Shown here: one piece after another, positions 1 to 9,012 of the stretch
Layout of the letters: every line of letters begins with the position of its first letter
Numbering within the stretch: the stretch's first letter is position 1
Origin: Pseudomonas sp. S30
Lineage (GTDB): Bacteria; Pseudomonadota; Gammaproteobacteria; Pseudomonadales; Pseudomonadaceae
Reading direction: 5' to 3'
Assembly: GCF_016518545.1 (NCBI RefSeq)
Contig: NZ_JACVTO010000027.1
Location: 1-59,064 of the forward strand
Length of the DNA stretch: 59,064 bases
The notes under the pieces: model-generated
What the model was told of the DNA's origin: nothing
The model's input: the letters and a program-made list of their open reading frames with translations, nothing else
Database searches by the model: none
Program-made: the position numbers and the translations under genes

Positions 1-50
<50 letters not shown>

Positions 51-96
51 AATCATGACTTTCGGCATTCAAGATTCGGATGTTCGTAAGTCGGCC

Positions 97-121
97 AAAA
101 AGGACCTCAGGGTCCTTTTTT
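97..121 (+). terminator. Rho-independent terminator of the tRNA-Gly transcript
   Basis: A perfect inverted repeat (AAAAAGGACC, loop TCAG, GGTCCTTTTT) is followed by more T residues. It lies 46 bases after the tRNA CCA end. It probably ends tRNA transcription before the siderophore locus, so the sigma gene would need its own promoter. Confidence 0.9.
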
Positions 122-443
122 CGTTTCAGCGAAAAGTTCCTCACCCCCCCTTTGATCCTGGATCTTTCGAGCCCGTGCCAACGGACCCTCGCCGGCTTCT
201 GGTGAGCGATCCATGGTCGACGCCGATCGAGGCCGGCCACACGTACACGCGGGCAAACCTGCTTGCTCCCATACCCTCCACTCGACGGCTGACGTATGCT
301 CGACTCCGTGGGGCCGGTTGCTTCCAGGCCCGGCAACTGCTGAAAGGATCCAGTCATCGACTGGCCAGCATTATCCGAAGGTATCCTTGATGCATTGATG
401 TGAAATACAATCGATCTCATTCACGTCTTTGCAGGTGCAGATC
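122..443. other. Gap between tRNA terminator and sigma gene
   Basis: No credible gene was found; open frames here lack a ribosome site and family resemblance. The last 60 bases are AT-richer and must carry the sigma-gene promoter. TACAAT at 406-411 is a possible -10 element. A Fur operator would be expected here from related systems, but the best match (about 397-422) is weak and is not called. Confidence 0.5.
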
Positions 444-956
444 ATGCTCGAACGCGGCGATTCCGAAGCGCATGCTTTCCATCAGCTCTACCAGGGGCAT
501 CGAAGCTGGCTGGAGCAGTGGCTCAGTCGTCGCCTGGGCAGCCGGCAGGACGCCGCGGACCTCAGCCAGGACGCCTTCATGAAGGTGCTGGCCGGCTCCC
601 AGCGCATCGCCGATCTGAAAGAGCCTCGCGCCTACCTGCTGACCATCGGCAAGCGCCTGCTGGTCAACCTGCGCAAGCGCGATAGCCTGGAGAAGGCCTA
701 TCTGGACGCCTTGGCGCAACTGCCGCCGGCCTGCGCGCCTTCGCCTGAGCACCGCTGGCAGGTGCTGCAAACCCTGCATGAACTCGACGAGCTGCTCGAC
801 GGCCTGCCTGATCGCGCTCGCCGCGCCTTCTTGCTGAGCCAGCTCGAGGGCCTGGGCTACCGCGACATCGCCGAGCGCCTGGGTGTGACCGAGCGCAGCG
901 TCAAGCGCTACATGGCGCTGGCCTACGAGCATTGCCTGCTGGTGGAGCTGTGCTGA
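444..956 (+). CDS. ECF RNA polymerase sigma factor, FecI/iron-starvation type
   Basis: This 170-residue protein is the normal size for an ECF sigma factor. Region 2 (about residues 10-75) includes the stretch DAADLSQDAFMKVLA, which should bind core enzyme and the -10 element. Region 4 (about 134-163) has the helix-turn-helix YRDIAERLGVTERSVKRY for -35 recognition. Such factors switch on receptor and siderophore genes when a FecR partner relays a signal from the outer membrane. I chose the ATG at 444; a TTG at 429 in the same frame is possible but adds only five residues. The stop overlaps the start of the FecR gene, so the two are probably translated together. Confidence 0.92.
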   Translation: MLERGDSEAHAFHQLYQGHRSWLEQWLSRRLGSRQDAADLSQDAFMKVLAGSQRIADLKEPRAYLLTIGKRLLVNLRKRDSLEKAYLDALAQLPPACAPSPEHRWQVLQTLHELDELLDGLPDRARRAFLLSQLEGLGYRDIAERLGVTERSVKRYMALAYEHCLLVELC

Positions 957-1900
957 ACCCCGCCGCGAAGGACGACGCCCGCCGAGTGGCTCGGGCGGCG
1001 GCCCGTTGGCTGGTGCGCGTGGAAGCGGGCGAGCTCAGCGAGCGCGAGCTGGCCAGTCTGCAACGCTGGCGCCAGGCGTGCGAGACCCACGAGCGCGCCT
1101 GGCACAATGCCCAGGCGCTGAGGTCGCGCTTTGCCAAGGTGCCACCGGCGCTGGCCATGGCCACCCTCGATCGCACCGGACACAGCCGGCGCCAGATGCT
1201 CAAGGGCGTGCTGGGGCTGGCCGTGGCGTTGCCGGCTGGCTGGATGGCCCTGCGCGAGATGCCCGTGGCGGCGTGGAGCGCCGACTTCTCTACCGGCACT
1301 GGCAAGCGTCGCACTCTGACACTGGCCGATGGCAGCGAACTGCAACTGAATACGGGCACCGCCGTGAACCTCGATCAGGCCGGCCGAAGGGTGAGGTTGA
1401 TCCGCGGCGAAATCGCCTTGCGCCTGCACGACACCCTGCCGTTCCTGATCGACACCGCCCACGGCGTGTGCAGCTTGCGTGGCGGTGAGATCAACGTGCG
1501 CCAGGATGATAGCGCCGCCCAGTTCGCGGTGTACGCCGGCAGCGCCGACCTTACGCCGATGCGCTACAGCGCCCTGGCCTTGCGCGGTGGCCAGCAGGTG
1601 AGGGTGAGCGATCGTGGCGTGGGGCCGATCGGCCGTTTCGACCCCAGGCAGCTCGGCTGGCGCGACGGTGTGCTGGTGGCCATCGACCAGCCGCTGGGCG
1701 ATGTGCTGCGCGATCTGGATCGCTACCGCCCCGGCGTGCTGCGCTGGGCGCCAGAGCTTGAAGCCCTACGGGTGACCGGCAGCTTTCGCCTCGCCGACCC
1801 CGACCAGGTTCTCGACATACTGGCGGCGACCTTGCCGGTGCAGGTGCAGTGGCGCACGCGCTACTGGGCCACGCTGATCCCTCGGCAAAAGGCTGCCTGA
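950..1900 (+). CDS. FecR-family transmembrane sigma regulator
   Basis: The protein has 316 residues from a GTG start that overlaps the sigma-gene stop (GTGCTGA). Residues 9-55 form the cytoplasmic DUF4880 segment with conserved tryptophans, which should contact the sigma factor. A membrane segment lies near residues 84-101. The periplasmic FecR domain (about 111-205, with GKRRTLTLADGSELQLNTGT) is followed by a C-terminal domain that in relatives touches the signalling domain of the receptor. It would carry the signal of bound ferric siderophore from receptor to sigma factor. Sigma, FecR and receptor in this order are the standard cell-surface-signalling arrangement. Confidence 0.93.
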   Translation: MLNPAAKDDARRVARAAARWLVRVEAGELSERELASLQRWRQACETHERAWHNAQALRSRFAKVPPALAMATLDRTGHSRRQMLKGVLGLAVALPAGWMALREMPVAAWSADFSTGTGKRRTLTLADGSELQLNTGTAVNLDQAGRRVRLIRGEIALRLHDTLPFLIDTAHGVCSLRGGEINVRQDDSAAQFAVYAGSADLTPMRYSALALRGGQQVRVSDRGVGPIGRFDPRQLGWRDGVLVAIDQPLGDVLRDLDRYRPGVLRWAPELEALRVTGSFRLADPDQVLDILAATLPVQVQWRTRYWATLIPRQKAA

Positions 1901-1908
1901 ATTTTTTT

Positions 1909-1933
1909 GCAAAATTATTCGCCTGGCCTGTCC
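1909..1933 (+). promoter_or_regulatory. Candidate FecI-type promoter of the receptor gene
   Basis: The short gap after fecR holds an A/T-rich block, GCAAAATTATT (1909-1919), and TGTCC (1929-1933). This resembles the spaced -35 and -10 elements in front of receptors controlled by FecI-type sigma factors. The placement is what family knowledge predicts; the match was judged by eye only. Confidence 0.4.
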
Positions 1934-1988
1934 CCTTTTTCGGGTTCGCTTGTCATTGAAGGTAAACCACCTCGAAGAGAACCCGCCA

Positions 1989-4415
1989 ATGCCTCCATCC
2001 CACCGCCAGCGAGCCCGCTCACGCGGCCGGCTGACGTCCTCGTTCTACGGCCACACCCTGTGCCTGAGCATGCTGTTCGCCACTGGCGCCTTTTCGGCAT
2101 CGGCCTCGGCAGAAAGCCGCGCCTATCATGTGCCGGCGGGTGAGTTGGCCAATGCCCTGACCGGTTTCGCCAGCCAGGCAGGGGTGAGCCTGTCGGTCGA
2201 CCCGGGACTGGTCAGCGGTCGGCGCAGCCCGGGGCTCGAGGGTGATTACAGCGTCGAGGGTGGGTTCGCTCAGTTGCTGGCCGGCAGCGGCCTGCAACTG
2301 CGCTCGGTCGGGGCGGGGGCCTATACCCTGGAGGTGGCGCCGGCCACCGATAGCCTGGAAATAGCCCCGGTGAACATCACCGGCACCCATACCTCGTTCG
2401 CCGATGACGAAGGCCAGGCCTACGCCGGCGGTCAGGTCGCGCGGCGCAGTTCACAAGGGCTGCTGGGTTCGCGCGATTTCATGGACACCCCGTTCAGCCT
2501 CACCACCTACACCGGCCAGGCCATCAAGAACCAGCAGGCGCGAACCCTCGGCGACATGGTTGCCAGTGACCCCGCCGTGCGCGCGACCAATCCGGCCGGC
2601 GGGCGTTTCGAGCAGTTCACGGTTCGCGGCTTCAGCCTGTTCAACACGGATGTGGCCTACAACGGTCTCTATGGCCTGCTGCCCACCTACTCGATCGACA
2701 TGGAGATGGCCGACCGGGTGGACATCTTCCGCGGCCCGACCCAGTTGATCAACGGCATCTCGCCGCGCGGCAGCGTCGGCGGTGGCATCAACGTGGTACC
2801 CAAGCGCGCCACCGACAAGCCCATCACCGAATTCACCGGCAACTATGCGTCCAACAGCCAGGTGGGGGGCGCCGTGGACATCGGCCGTCGCTTCGGCCCG
2901 GATAACCAGTTCGGTCTGCGTTTCAACGGCGTCAAGCAATCGGGCGATACCGAATGGGACCACCAGAGCGTCGACCGCCAAATGGCGGTGGTGGGGCTGG
3001 ATTTTCGCGGTGAGCGTCTGCGCCTGTCCACGGACATCGGCCACACCGAGCGTGACACCGATGCGCCGCAGGAGCGGGTGATCGTGGGACCCAACGCGCG
3101 GGTGCCGTCGGCCAAGGACGTGCGGCACAACTACGCCCAACCCTGGAGCAAGGCGCGCACCAAGGACACCTTCGGTGCGGTGAACGGCGAGTACGACGTC
3201 AGCGATTCGGTGATGGTCTACGGTGGGGTGGGCGCACGCAAGAGCAATCACGACTTCCTGCGCCACAACGTGACGGTCACCAACGACGCCGGCAACTTCA
3301 CTGTCCAGCCGCGCGACTTCACCCGCGATGAAAACGTGCGTACCGCCACCGCTGGCGTACGCAACTGGTTCAGCACTGGCCCGGTGAGCCATGAGGTCAA
3401 CCTGGCGGCCAGCTACTTCTACATGGACTACACCAACGGCGGCGGGCGCTACGCGTCGGGCAACAGCAACCTCTACGACCCGGTGGACATTCCCGACCCG
3501 ACCACGCCGACGCGCCTTGACGACAAGGTGTACAACGAAAGCCGCTACACCGGTGTGGCGTTGTCCGACACCCTGGGCTTTCTCGACGACCGCCTGCTGG
3601 TCACCCTCGGCGGGCGCTGGCAGCGGGTGAAAACCAACACCTGGACCAATGGCGTCCCCGAGACCACCAACTACGACGAGGAAAAATTCTCGCCCTCCGG
3701 TGGCGTGCTCTACAAGCTCACCGACAGCCTGTCGCTGTATGCCAACTACATGGAAGGCCTGAGCCAAGGCAAGATCGCCCCGTCGACCTCCATCAACGAG
3801 GACGAGGTCTTCCCGCCGTTCATCAGCCGTCAGGTGGAGATGGGCGCCAAGTACGATTTCGGTCGCATCACGGTGACCGCGGCAGCCTTTCGCATCAAGC
3901 AGCCTGCCTATGAAACCAACACGACAACCCGAGTGTTCGGCTCCAACGGCAAGCGCGTCAACAATGGTGTGGAGCTGAGCGCCTTTGGCGAGCCGGTCGA
4001 CGGTTTCCGCGTATTGGGCGGTGTGATGTTCATCGACAGCGAACTCGAAGGCACCGCGGGCGGCACCAACGATGGTAACAAGGCGCCGGCCACTCCGCGC
4101 TTGAACGCCAACCTGGGCGCCGAATGGGATGTGCCGGGCCTGCAGGGCGTGACCCTCACCGGTCGTGGCATCTATTCCAGCTCGCAGTATCTCGACCAGG
4201 CCAACACCAAGGAAATCGGCAGTTGGGAGCGCTTCGACGTGGGCGCCCGCTACGCCTTCAAGGTCGAGGGCAAGGATGTCACGCTGCGCGCCAACGTCGA
4301 GAACGTCATGAACAAACGCTTCTGGGCCTCGGCCGGTGCCTCCGACGACAGCGAAGCCGGCTTGACCCTGTCCACCCCCAGAACCTACCTGCTGTCGGCC
4401 ACCGTGGGCTTCTGA
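1989..4415 (+). CDS. TonB-dependent siderophore receptor with N-terminal signalling domain
   Basis: An outer-membrane receptor of 808 residues. A signal peptide occupies about residues 1-42. A secretin/TonB short N-terminal (STN) domain follows (about 46-125, with ALTGFASQAGVSLSVDPG), the mark of receptors that also signal to FecR. The plug has typical motifs (VRGFSLFN, RGPTQLINGISPRGSVGGGIN), and the barrel ends in the C-terminal phenylalanine used for outer-membrane assembly (SATVGF). I chose ATG 1989 because GAAGAGA lies just upstream; a TTG at 1950 has no such site. The adjoining achromobactin-type genes suggest it imports ferric achromobactin or a close relative. Ligand choice cannot be read from the sequence. 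Confidence 0.93.
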   Translation: MPPSHRQRARSRGRLTSSFYGHTLCLSMLFATGAFSASASAESRAYHVPAGELANALTGFASQAGVSLSVDPGLVSGRRSPGLEGDYSVEGGFAQLLAGSGLQLRSVGAGAYTLEVAPATDSLEIAPVNITGTHTSFADDEGQAYAGGQVARRSSQGLLGSRDFMDTPFSLTTYTGQAIKNQQARTLGDMVASDPAVRATNPAGGRFEQFTVRGFSLFNTDVAYNGLYGLLPTYSIDMEMADRVDIFRGPTQLINGISPRGSVGGGINVVPKRATDKPITEFTGNYASNSQVGGAVDIGRRFGPDNQFGLRFNGVKQSGDTEWDHQSVDRQMAVVGLDFRGERLRLSTDIGHTERDTDAPQERVIVGPNARVPSAKDVRHNYAQPWSKARTKDTFGAVNGEYDVSDSVMVYGGVGARKSNHDFLRHNVTVTNDAGNFTVQPRDFTRDENVRTATAGVRNWFSTGPVSHEVNLAASYFYMDYTNGGGRYASGNSNLYDPVDIPDPTTPTRLDDKVYNESRYTGVALSDTLGFLDDRLLVTLGGRWQRVKTNTWTNGVPETTNYDEEKFSPSGGVLYKLTDSLSLYANYMEGLSQGKIAPSTSINEDEVFPPFISRQVEMGAKYDFGRITVTAAAFRIKQPAYETNTTTRVFGSNGKRVNNGVELSAFGEPVDGFRVLGGVMFIDSELEGTAGGTNDGNKAPATPRLNANLGAEWDVPGLQGVTLTGRGIYSSSQYLDQANTKEIGSWERFDVGARYAFKVEGKDVTLRANVENVMNKRFWASAGASDDSEAGLTLSTPRTYLLSATVGF

Positions 4416-4584
4416 CCCCAGGCCCTGCGGGGCCTGCCTGATAACAAGACCCAGCGATCATGGATGACGATCAGGCACGCCCCGGCGTGCCGTGATGGCG
4501 TTGCCTCGTGCAGCGCCGCTGATGAGTGCACCACCCAAGCGAGAGAGCCCCCGACGGGCTTTCGAACAGAAAGAGGAGAGCACG
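4416..4584 (+). promoter_or_regulatory. Intergenic hairpins between receptor gene and acsF
   Basis: Two strong inverted repeats stand in this gap. One is CAGGCCC-TGCG-GGGCCTG at 4419-4436. The other is GGCACGC-CCCG-GCGTGCC at 4474-4491, extended by ATCA/TGAT on its flanks (4470-4496). Neither has a T tract, so neither is a clear intrinsic terminator. They may slow decay, or partly stop transcription so that receptor exceeds enzymes. No convincing promoter was seen for acsF. Confidence 0.45.
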
Positions 4585-5976
4585 ATGCTAAGCGAAACCA
4601 GGGCACCGCTCGATGCGTACGAGCCGGTCGCCGCGGCCTTGAACAATGCCCATTACCTCGGGCGCCAGGGGCGCTTCGAATCCAACGTGCGCAGCTACCC
4701 GCGCAAGCTCCCGCTGGCCATCGCCAGCGCGCAGGGCGTCTGGGTGACCGACGTCGAGGGCCGGCGCTACCTGGACTGCCTGGCCGGTGCCGGCACCTTG
4801 GCACTCGGGCACAATCCACCGGCTGTGATGGAGGCGCTGACCGGGTTTCTGGCCTGCGGCGCACCGCTGCACACGCTGGACCTGACCACCCCTGCCAAGG
4901 ACGCCTTCAGCGAAGCCCTGCTCGAGCTACTGCCCAATCAGGGCCGCGACTACTGCCTGCAATTCTGCGGGCCTTCCGGTGCCGACGCGGTCGAGGCCGC
5001 GCTCAAGCTGGCCAAGACCGCCACTGGGCGCAGCAACGTGGTGGCATTCAGCGGTGGATATCACGGCATGACCCACGGTGCGCTGGCCGTGACCGGCAAC
5101 ACCGCAGTGAAAGACGCCCTGGGCCCGCTGATGGCCGGCGTGCAGTTCATGCCCTATCCGCACCAGTATCGCTGCCCCTTCGGGCTCGGCGGTCAGGCCG
5201 GTGCCGAGGCGATGGCGCGCTATTTCAGCGACTTCATCGACGATGTCGAAAGCGGCGTGTGCCGACCCGCGGCGGTGATCCTCGAAGCGGTGCAAGGCGA
5301 GGGTGGTGCCAACCCGGCGCCCGATGCCTGGCTGCGCACGATTCGCGAGGTCACCCAGCGCCATGGCATCGTGCTGATCCTCGACGAGGTGCAGGCAGGT
5401 TTCTGCCGTACCGGACGCATGTTCGCCTACGAGCATGCCGGCATCGAGCCGGACATCATCGTGATGTCCAAGGCCGTGGGGGGCGGGCTGCCTCTGGCCG
5501 TATTGGGCCTGCGCCGCGAACTGGACGCCTGGCAACCCGGCGCCCACAGCGGCACCTTCCGTGGCAACCAGATGGCCATGGTCAGCGGCCTGGCCACGCT
5601 GCAGACGCTGCGTCGCGAACGCCTGGACGAGCAGGCCGCGCAGCGCGGTGCAGCGCTGCGACGAGACCTCCAGGCCCTGGCCAAGGACTACCCGGCCATC
5701 GGCCAGGTGCGTGGCCGTGGCCTGATGCTGGGCCTGGAAATCGTCGACGAGCGCCAGCCCGCCGATGCCTTGGGCGCGCACCCGATGGACCCTGCCCTGG
5801 CCATGCTGATCCAGAAACAGTGCTTCGAGCAGGGCCTGTTGCTCGAACGCGGGGGGCGCAATGGCAGCGTGATCCGCCTGCTGCCGCCGTTGATCATCAC
5901 GCCGGCGCAGTGCGACGAGGTGGTGACGCGCTTCGAACGCGCCCTGCGGGGCGCCCTGGGTGAAGCCCGTGGCTGA
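4585..5976 (+). CDS. acsF: Class III PLP aminotransferase, diaminobutyrate-2-oxoglutarate type (AcsF-like)
   Basis: The protein has 463 residues. It should make L-2,4-diaminobutyrate from aspartate semialdehyde with glutamate as amino donor, giving the diamine built into achromobactin. Family signs are the glycine-rich segment LDCLAGAGTLALGHN, the cofactor-binding ILDEVQAGFCRTGR, and the lysine that would bind PLP (K296 in MSKAVGGGLP). I chose ATG 4585 because of AAGAGGAG six bases upstream; the open frame goes back to 4492 but without a ribosome site. The gene ends inside the start of acsD. Position as first gene of an acsF-D-E-exporter-C-B-A order supports the name. Confidence 0.88.
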   Translation: MLSETRAPLDAYEPVAAALNNAHYLGRQGRFESNVRSYPRKLPLAIASAQGVWVTDVEGRRYLDCLAGAGTLALGHNPPAVMEALTGFLACGAPLHTLDLTTPAKDAFSEALLELLPNQGRDYCLQFCGPSGADAVEAALKLAKTATGRSNVVAFSGGYHGMTHGALAVTGNTAVKDALGPLMAGVQFMPYPHQYRCPFGLGGQAGAEAMARYFSDFIDDVESGVCRPAAVILEAVQGEGGANPAPDAWLRTIREVTQRHGIVLILDEVQAGFCRTGRMFAYEHAGIEPDIIVMSKAVGGGLPLAVLGLRRELDAWQPGAHSGTFRGNQMAMVSGLATLQTLRRERLDEQAAQRGAALRRDLQALAKDYPAIGQVRGRGLMLGLEIVDERQPADALGAHPMDPALAMLIQKQCFEQGLLLERGGRNGSVIRLLPPLIITPAQCDEVVTRFERALRGALGEARG

Positions 5977-7810
5977 GCTCGCGCGGTCGCGCACCGCCTC
6001 CCCGAACCCAGTGCCCGTGGCCGATTCCGCCGAGCCCTGCAACCGCGCCAGCGTGTCCCAGGTGGTCAGCGAGCTGGCGGCGACCCATGCCTTGCTCAAC
6101 TGCCTGATCAAGGAGTTCGCCCTGCCCGAGCAGCGCCTGAGCTACGCCTGGCCGGCCCACGTGCGCGGCATGGCGCCAGGCGGCTACCTGCGGGCGCTGC
6201 GCGGTGGTGGCCTGCCGCTGGTGATCGACCTGCCCGAGGGACGCCAGCTGTTCGTACTGGTCGACCGCCAGGACCCGCTCGGCAGCCAGCGCTACCTGGG
6301 CGATGTGTACACCCGCGTGGGCGAGGGCGCGTGGGCCTGCCCGGCCTTCAGTGATCTGGCCACGCAAGTGCTCGGTGCCTGTGAACACATGGCCGGGGCG
6401 CGTAATCAGGAGCTGCACGCGCAAGTGTCGCAAAGCCAGCAGGTGACGGCGGCGATCCTCGACCACGCCCTGTCCACCCGCCATCCTGCGCCCCTGCGCG
6501 ATTACCTGGCCAGTGAACAGGGACTGCATTTCGGCCACCCCAATCACCCGGCGCCCAAGGCCCGGCAATGGCCAGAGCACCTCGGCCAGCGGGCCTACGG
6601 CCCGGAGTTCGGCACCCAGGCAAGGCTGCACGCGCTGGAGGTACCTCGTGACGGCCTGGCCATCCGTGCCAACGGCCTGAGCGATGCCGAGGCCCTGAAC
6701 GGCTTCGCCGACCAACGCCAGGCCGCTGCCGGTCGCGCCGTGATCTACCTGCACCCGGTGCAGGCGCAGCTGTTCCTGGCCGATGCGCGCCTGGCACCGC
6801 TGCTGGCCAGCGGGCAGGTGGTCGACCTGGGCGAGCAGGGCGCGCTGGCCAGTCCGACAGCCTCCATGCGCACCTGGTACATCGAAGGCCACCGCTACTT
6901 CCTCAAGGGTTCGTTGAACGTGCGGATCACCAATTGCGTACGCAAGAACGCCTGGTACGAGCTGGACAGCGCACTGCTGATCGATGCGTTGTTCCAGCGT
7001 CTGCAAACCGAGCAGCCCGCCAGCCTCGGGGGGGCCACATGGGTGCGCGAGCCGGCCTCCCTGAGCTGGGCCCCGGCCCAGGCCAGCGCCGAGGACGCGC
7101 TGTGGTTCCGCGAACAGACCGGTGCCATCCTGCGTGAGAACTTCTGCCTCCAGACGTCCCCGGACCGCTGCCTGATGGCCGGTACGCTGTTCGCCCGAGA
7201 CCTGCAGCTGCGCCCGCTGGTGCTGGACTTCCTCCAGGGCGATACCGGCAAGCCGGTCGGTGACGCGCAGTTGCTGAGCTGGTTCGAGCGCTACCAGGCC
7301 TTGCTGCTGCGCCCGGTGCTGGCGCTGTTCTTCAACCACGGCGTGGTGATGGAGCCGCATTTGCAGAACGCGGTACTGGTGCACGAAAACGGCCAACCGG
7401 CGCAGCTGCTGCTGCGCGACTTCGAAGGCGTCAAGCTTACGGCCGAGCAAGGCGTGCACTACCTCCAGGCCGCGGTGCCGGCGCGGGTCCGCCAGTCGCT
7501 GACCTACTCGCGCGAACAAGGCTTCAAGCGCATCAGCTACTGCCTGTTCGTCAACCATCTCGCCGAGGCGGTGCTGGCCCTGAGCTGGGACCGGCCGGAA
7601 CTGGCCCCGGCCATGTGGGGGTGCGTGTACCGGCAATTGGCCGAAATCCGCGACGAACTATTGCAGCCGGCGCCGGAGCTGGACGCCCTGCTGGTCGGCG
7701 GTCCGATCGCCTGCAAGACCAACCTCAAGGTGCGCCTGGCTGCCCAGGCCGACCGCCACGCGGCCTATGTTCAGTTGCCCAGTCCCTGGGCGGGGAGGGT
7801 GGTGCGATGA
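5960..7810 (+). CDS. acsD: NIS siderophore synthetase, AcsD-like (IucA/IucC family)
   Basis: A 616-residue IucA/IucC-family synthetase, which uses ATP to join a carboxylate to an amine or alcohol without an NRPS. AcsD in other bacteria adenylates citrate and joins it to L-serine as the first step of achromobactin assembly. Visible family motifs are GHPNHPAPK (H193 onward), KGSLNVRITN, EPHLQNAVL and LLRDFEG. The start is uncertain: GTG 5960 and GTG 5969 are both possible and both overlap the end of acsF, so translation is probably coupled. The stop shares ATGA with acsE. Assignment to AcsD over AcsA or AcsC rests on gene order and family motifs. Confidence 0.85.
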   Translation: MKPVAELARSRTASPNPVPVADSAEPCNRASVSQVVSELAATHALLNCLIKEFALPEQRLSYAWPAHVRGMAPGGYLRALRGGGLPLVIDLPEGRQLFVLVDRQDPLGSQRYLGDVYTRVGEGAWACPAFSDLATQVLGACEHMAGARNQELHAQVSQSQQVTAAILDHALSTRHPAPLRDYLASEQGLHFGHPNHPAPKARQWPEHLGQRAYGPEFGTQARLHALEVPRDGLAIRANGLSDAEALNGFADQRQAAAGRAVIYLHPVQAQLFLADARLAPLLASGQVVDLGEQGALASPTASMRTWYIEGHRYFLKGSLNVRITNCVRKNAWYELDSALLIDALFQRLQTEQPASLGGATWVREPASLSWAPAQASAEDALWFREQTGAILRENFCLQTSPDRCLMAGTLFARDLQLRPLVLDFLQGDTGKPVGDAQLLSWFERYQALLLRPVLALFFNHGVVMEPHLQNAVLVHENGQPAQLLLRDFEGVKLTAEQGVHYLQAAVPARVRQSLTYSREQGFKRISYCLFVNHLAEAVLALSWDRPELAPAMWGCVYRQLAEIRDELLQPAPELDALLVGGPIACKTNLKVRLAAQADRHAAYVQLPSPWAGRVVR

Positions 7811-9012
7811 ACCGCTTGTCTGTCGATGTGCGCCAGGCCATCGCCCAGGCCCAGGCGGCCCAGGAGGACCCGTTGGCGCTGTTCGTCTACGACCTGGATG
7901 CGCTCGCCGAGCATGCCCGCCAGGTCATGGCCGAGCTGCCGCAGGGGGTCGAGCTGTACTACGCGATCAAGGCCAACAGCGAGGCGCCGATCCTGCGCAC
8001 GCTGGCACCCCTGGTGAGCGGCTTCGAGATTTCCTCGGGCGGTGAGATCGAGCGCTTGCAAGTGGCAGGAAGCCCGTTGCCCTTCGTGTTCTCCGGGCCG
8101 GGCAAGCTGGACTCCGATCTGCGCGCGGCCATCGGTCAGGGCGTGTCGGCCATCCATCTGGAGAGTCTTTCGGAAATCCCCCGCGTGCAGCTTGCCGCCG
8201 AGCAGGCCGGGCGGGTGCAGCGGGTCTTCATCCGGGTCAACCCCGAGCTGCCGGCGCAGCTGTCGAGCCGCCTGGCGATGGCCGGTACCGCGACGCCCTT
8301 CGGGCTGGACGAAAGCGAAGTGGCCGAGGCGATCAGGCGCGTGCAAGGCTGCTCTCATCTGGAGTTGCAGGGTTTTCACGTGCATGCGCTGTCCCATCAG
8401 CAGCAGGTGGAGCGCCACGAGCAGTTGCTCGATCTGTACCTGGAGCGCTGGGCGCAGTGGAAGGCCTTGGCACCCTGTGCTCAGAGCATCACCCACCTCA
8501 ACGTGGGCGGCGGCATCGGCGTGGATTACCTGGGCGGCGAGCGCTTCGCCTGGGCCCGGCTGTGCCGGCACCTGGAGCGGCGCCTGGACGCGCTGGCCGA
8601 CCGGCCGGTGCTGCGCTTCGAGCCGGGACGCTTCATCAGCGCCTACTGCGGCTACTACGCCATCGAGGTGCTCGACATCAAGACCAGCCATGGCAAGCGT
8701 TTCGTGGTGTGCCGCGGCGGCACGCACCAGTTCCGCCTGCCGGTGGCCCAGGGGCATGATCATCCGATCATCCACCTGCCCGCTGGCGGGCGCGAGCCCA
8801 CGGGGCCGACGCAGCCCTGTACGGTGGTCGGCCAGTTGTGCACGCCCAAGGATGTGCTCAGCCGTGACTGGCCGCTGGCTGGGGTGGAGGTGGGCGATGT
8901 GCTGGTGCTGCCGATGGCAGGCGCCTACGGCTACAACATTTCTCACGCCGACTTCCTCTGCCACCCACGGCCCTTGCAGTGCTTCCTGCCGGTTCTTGGG
9001 GGGCAGGGATGA
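7807..9012 (+). CDS. acsE: PLP-dependent decarboxylase, AcsE-like (group IV, DAP/ornithine decarboxylase fold)
   Basis: The 401-residue enzyme has an alanine-racemase-fold PLP barrel. K55 in YYAIKANSEAP is the expected Schiff-base lysine, and HLNVGGGIGVDY is the glycine-rich phosphate-binding loop. The second domain has the usual FEPGRFI and QLCTPKDVL segments. In achromobactin biosynthesis this enzyme decarboxylates O-citryl-serine, turning the serine part into ethanolamine. The start ATG overlaps the acsD stop in ATGA, and the stop overlaps the exporter start in the same way, so expression is tightly tied to its neighbours. Confidence 0.87.
   Translation: MNRLSVDVRQAIAQAQAAQEDPLALFVYDLDALAEHARQVMAELPQGVELYYAIKANSEAPILRTLAPLVSGFEISSGGEIERLQVAGSPLPFVFSGPGKLDSDLRAAIGQGVSAIHLESLSEIPRVQLAAEQAGRVQRVFIRVNPELPAQLSSRLAMAGTATPFGLDESEVAEAIRRVQGCSHLELQGFHVHALSHQQQVERHEQLLDLYLERWAQWKALAPCAQSITHLNVGGGIGVDYLGGERFAWARLCRHLERRLDALADRPVLRFEPGRFISAYCGYYAIEVLDIKTSHGKRFVVCRGGTHQFRLPVAQGHDHPIIHLPAGGREPTGPTQPCTVVGQLCTPKDVLSRDWPLAGVEVGDVLVLPMAGAYGYNISHADFLCHPRPLQCFLPVLGGQG

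Noticed and set aside
55..398. Short open frames just after tRNA-Gly
   Set aside because: They cross a strong terminator, lack ribosome sites and show no family resemblance.
397..422. A Fur operator ahead of the sigma gene
   Set aside because: Expected from the biology, but the best 19-base window matches the consensus at only about 8 positions, too few to call by eye.
4464..5963. A 499-codon frame overlapping acsF
   Set aside because: Arg/Ala/Gly-rich shadow frame. The acsF frame has the full aminotransferase motifs and a ribosome site.
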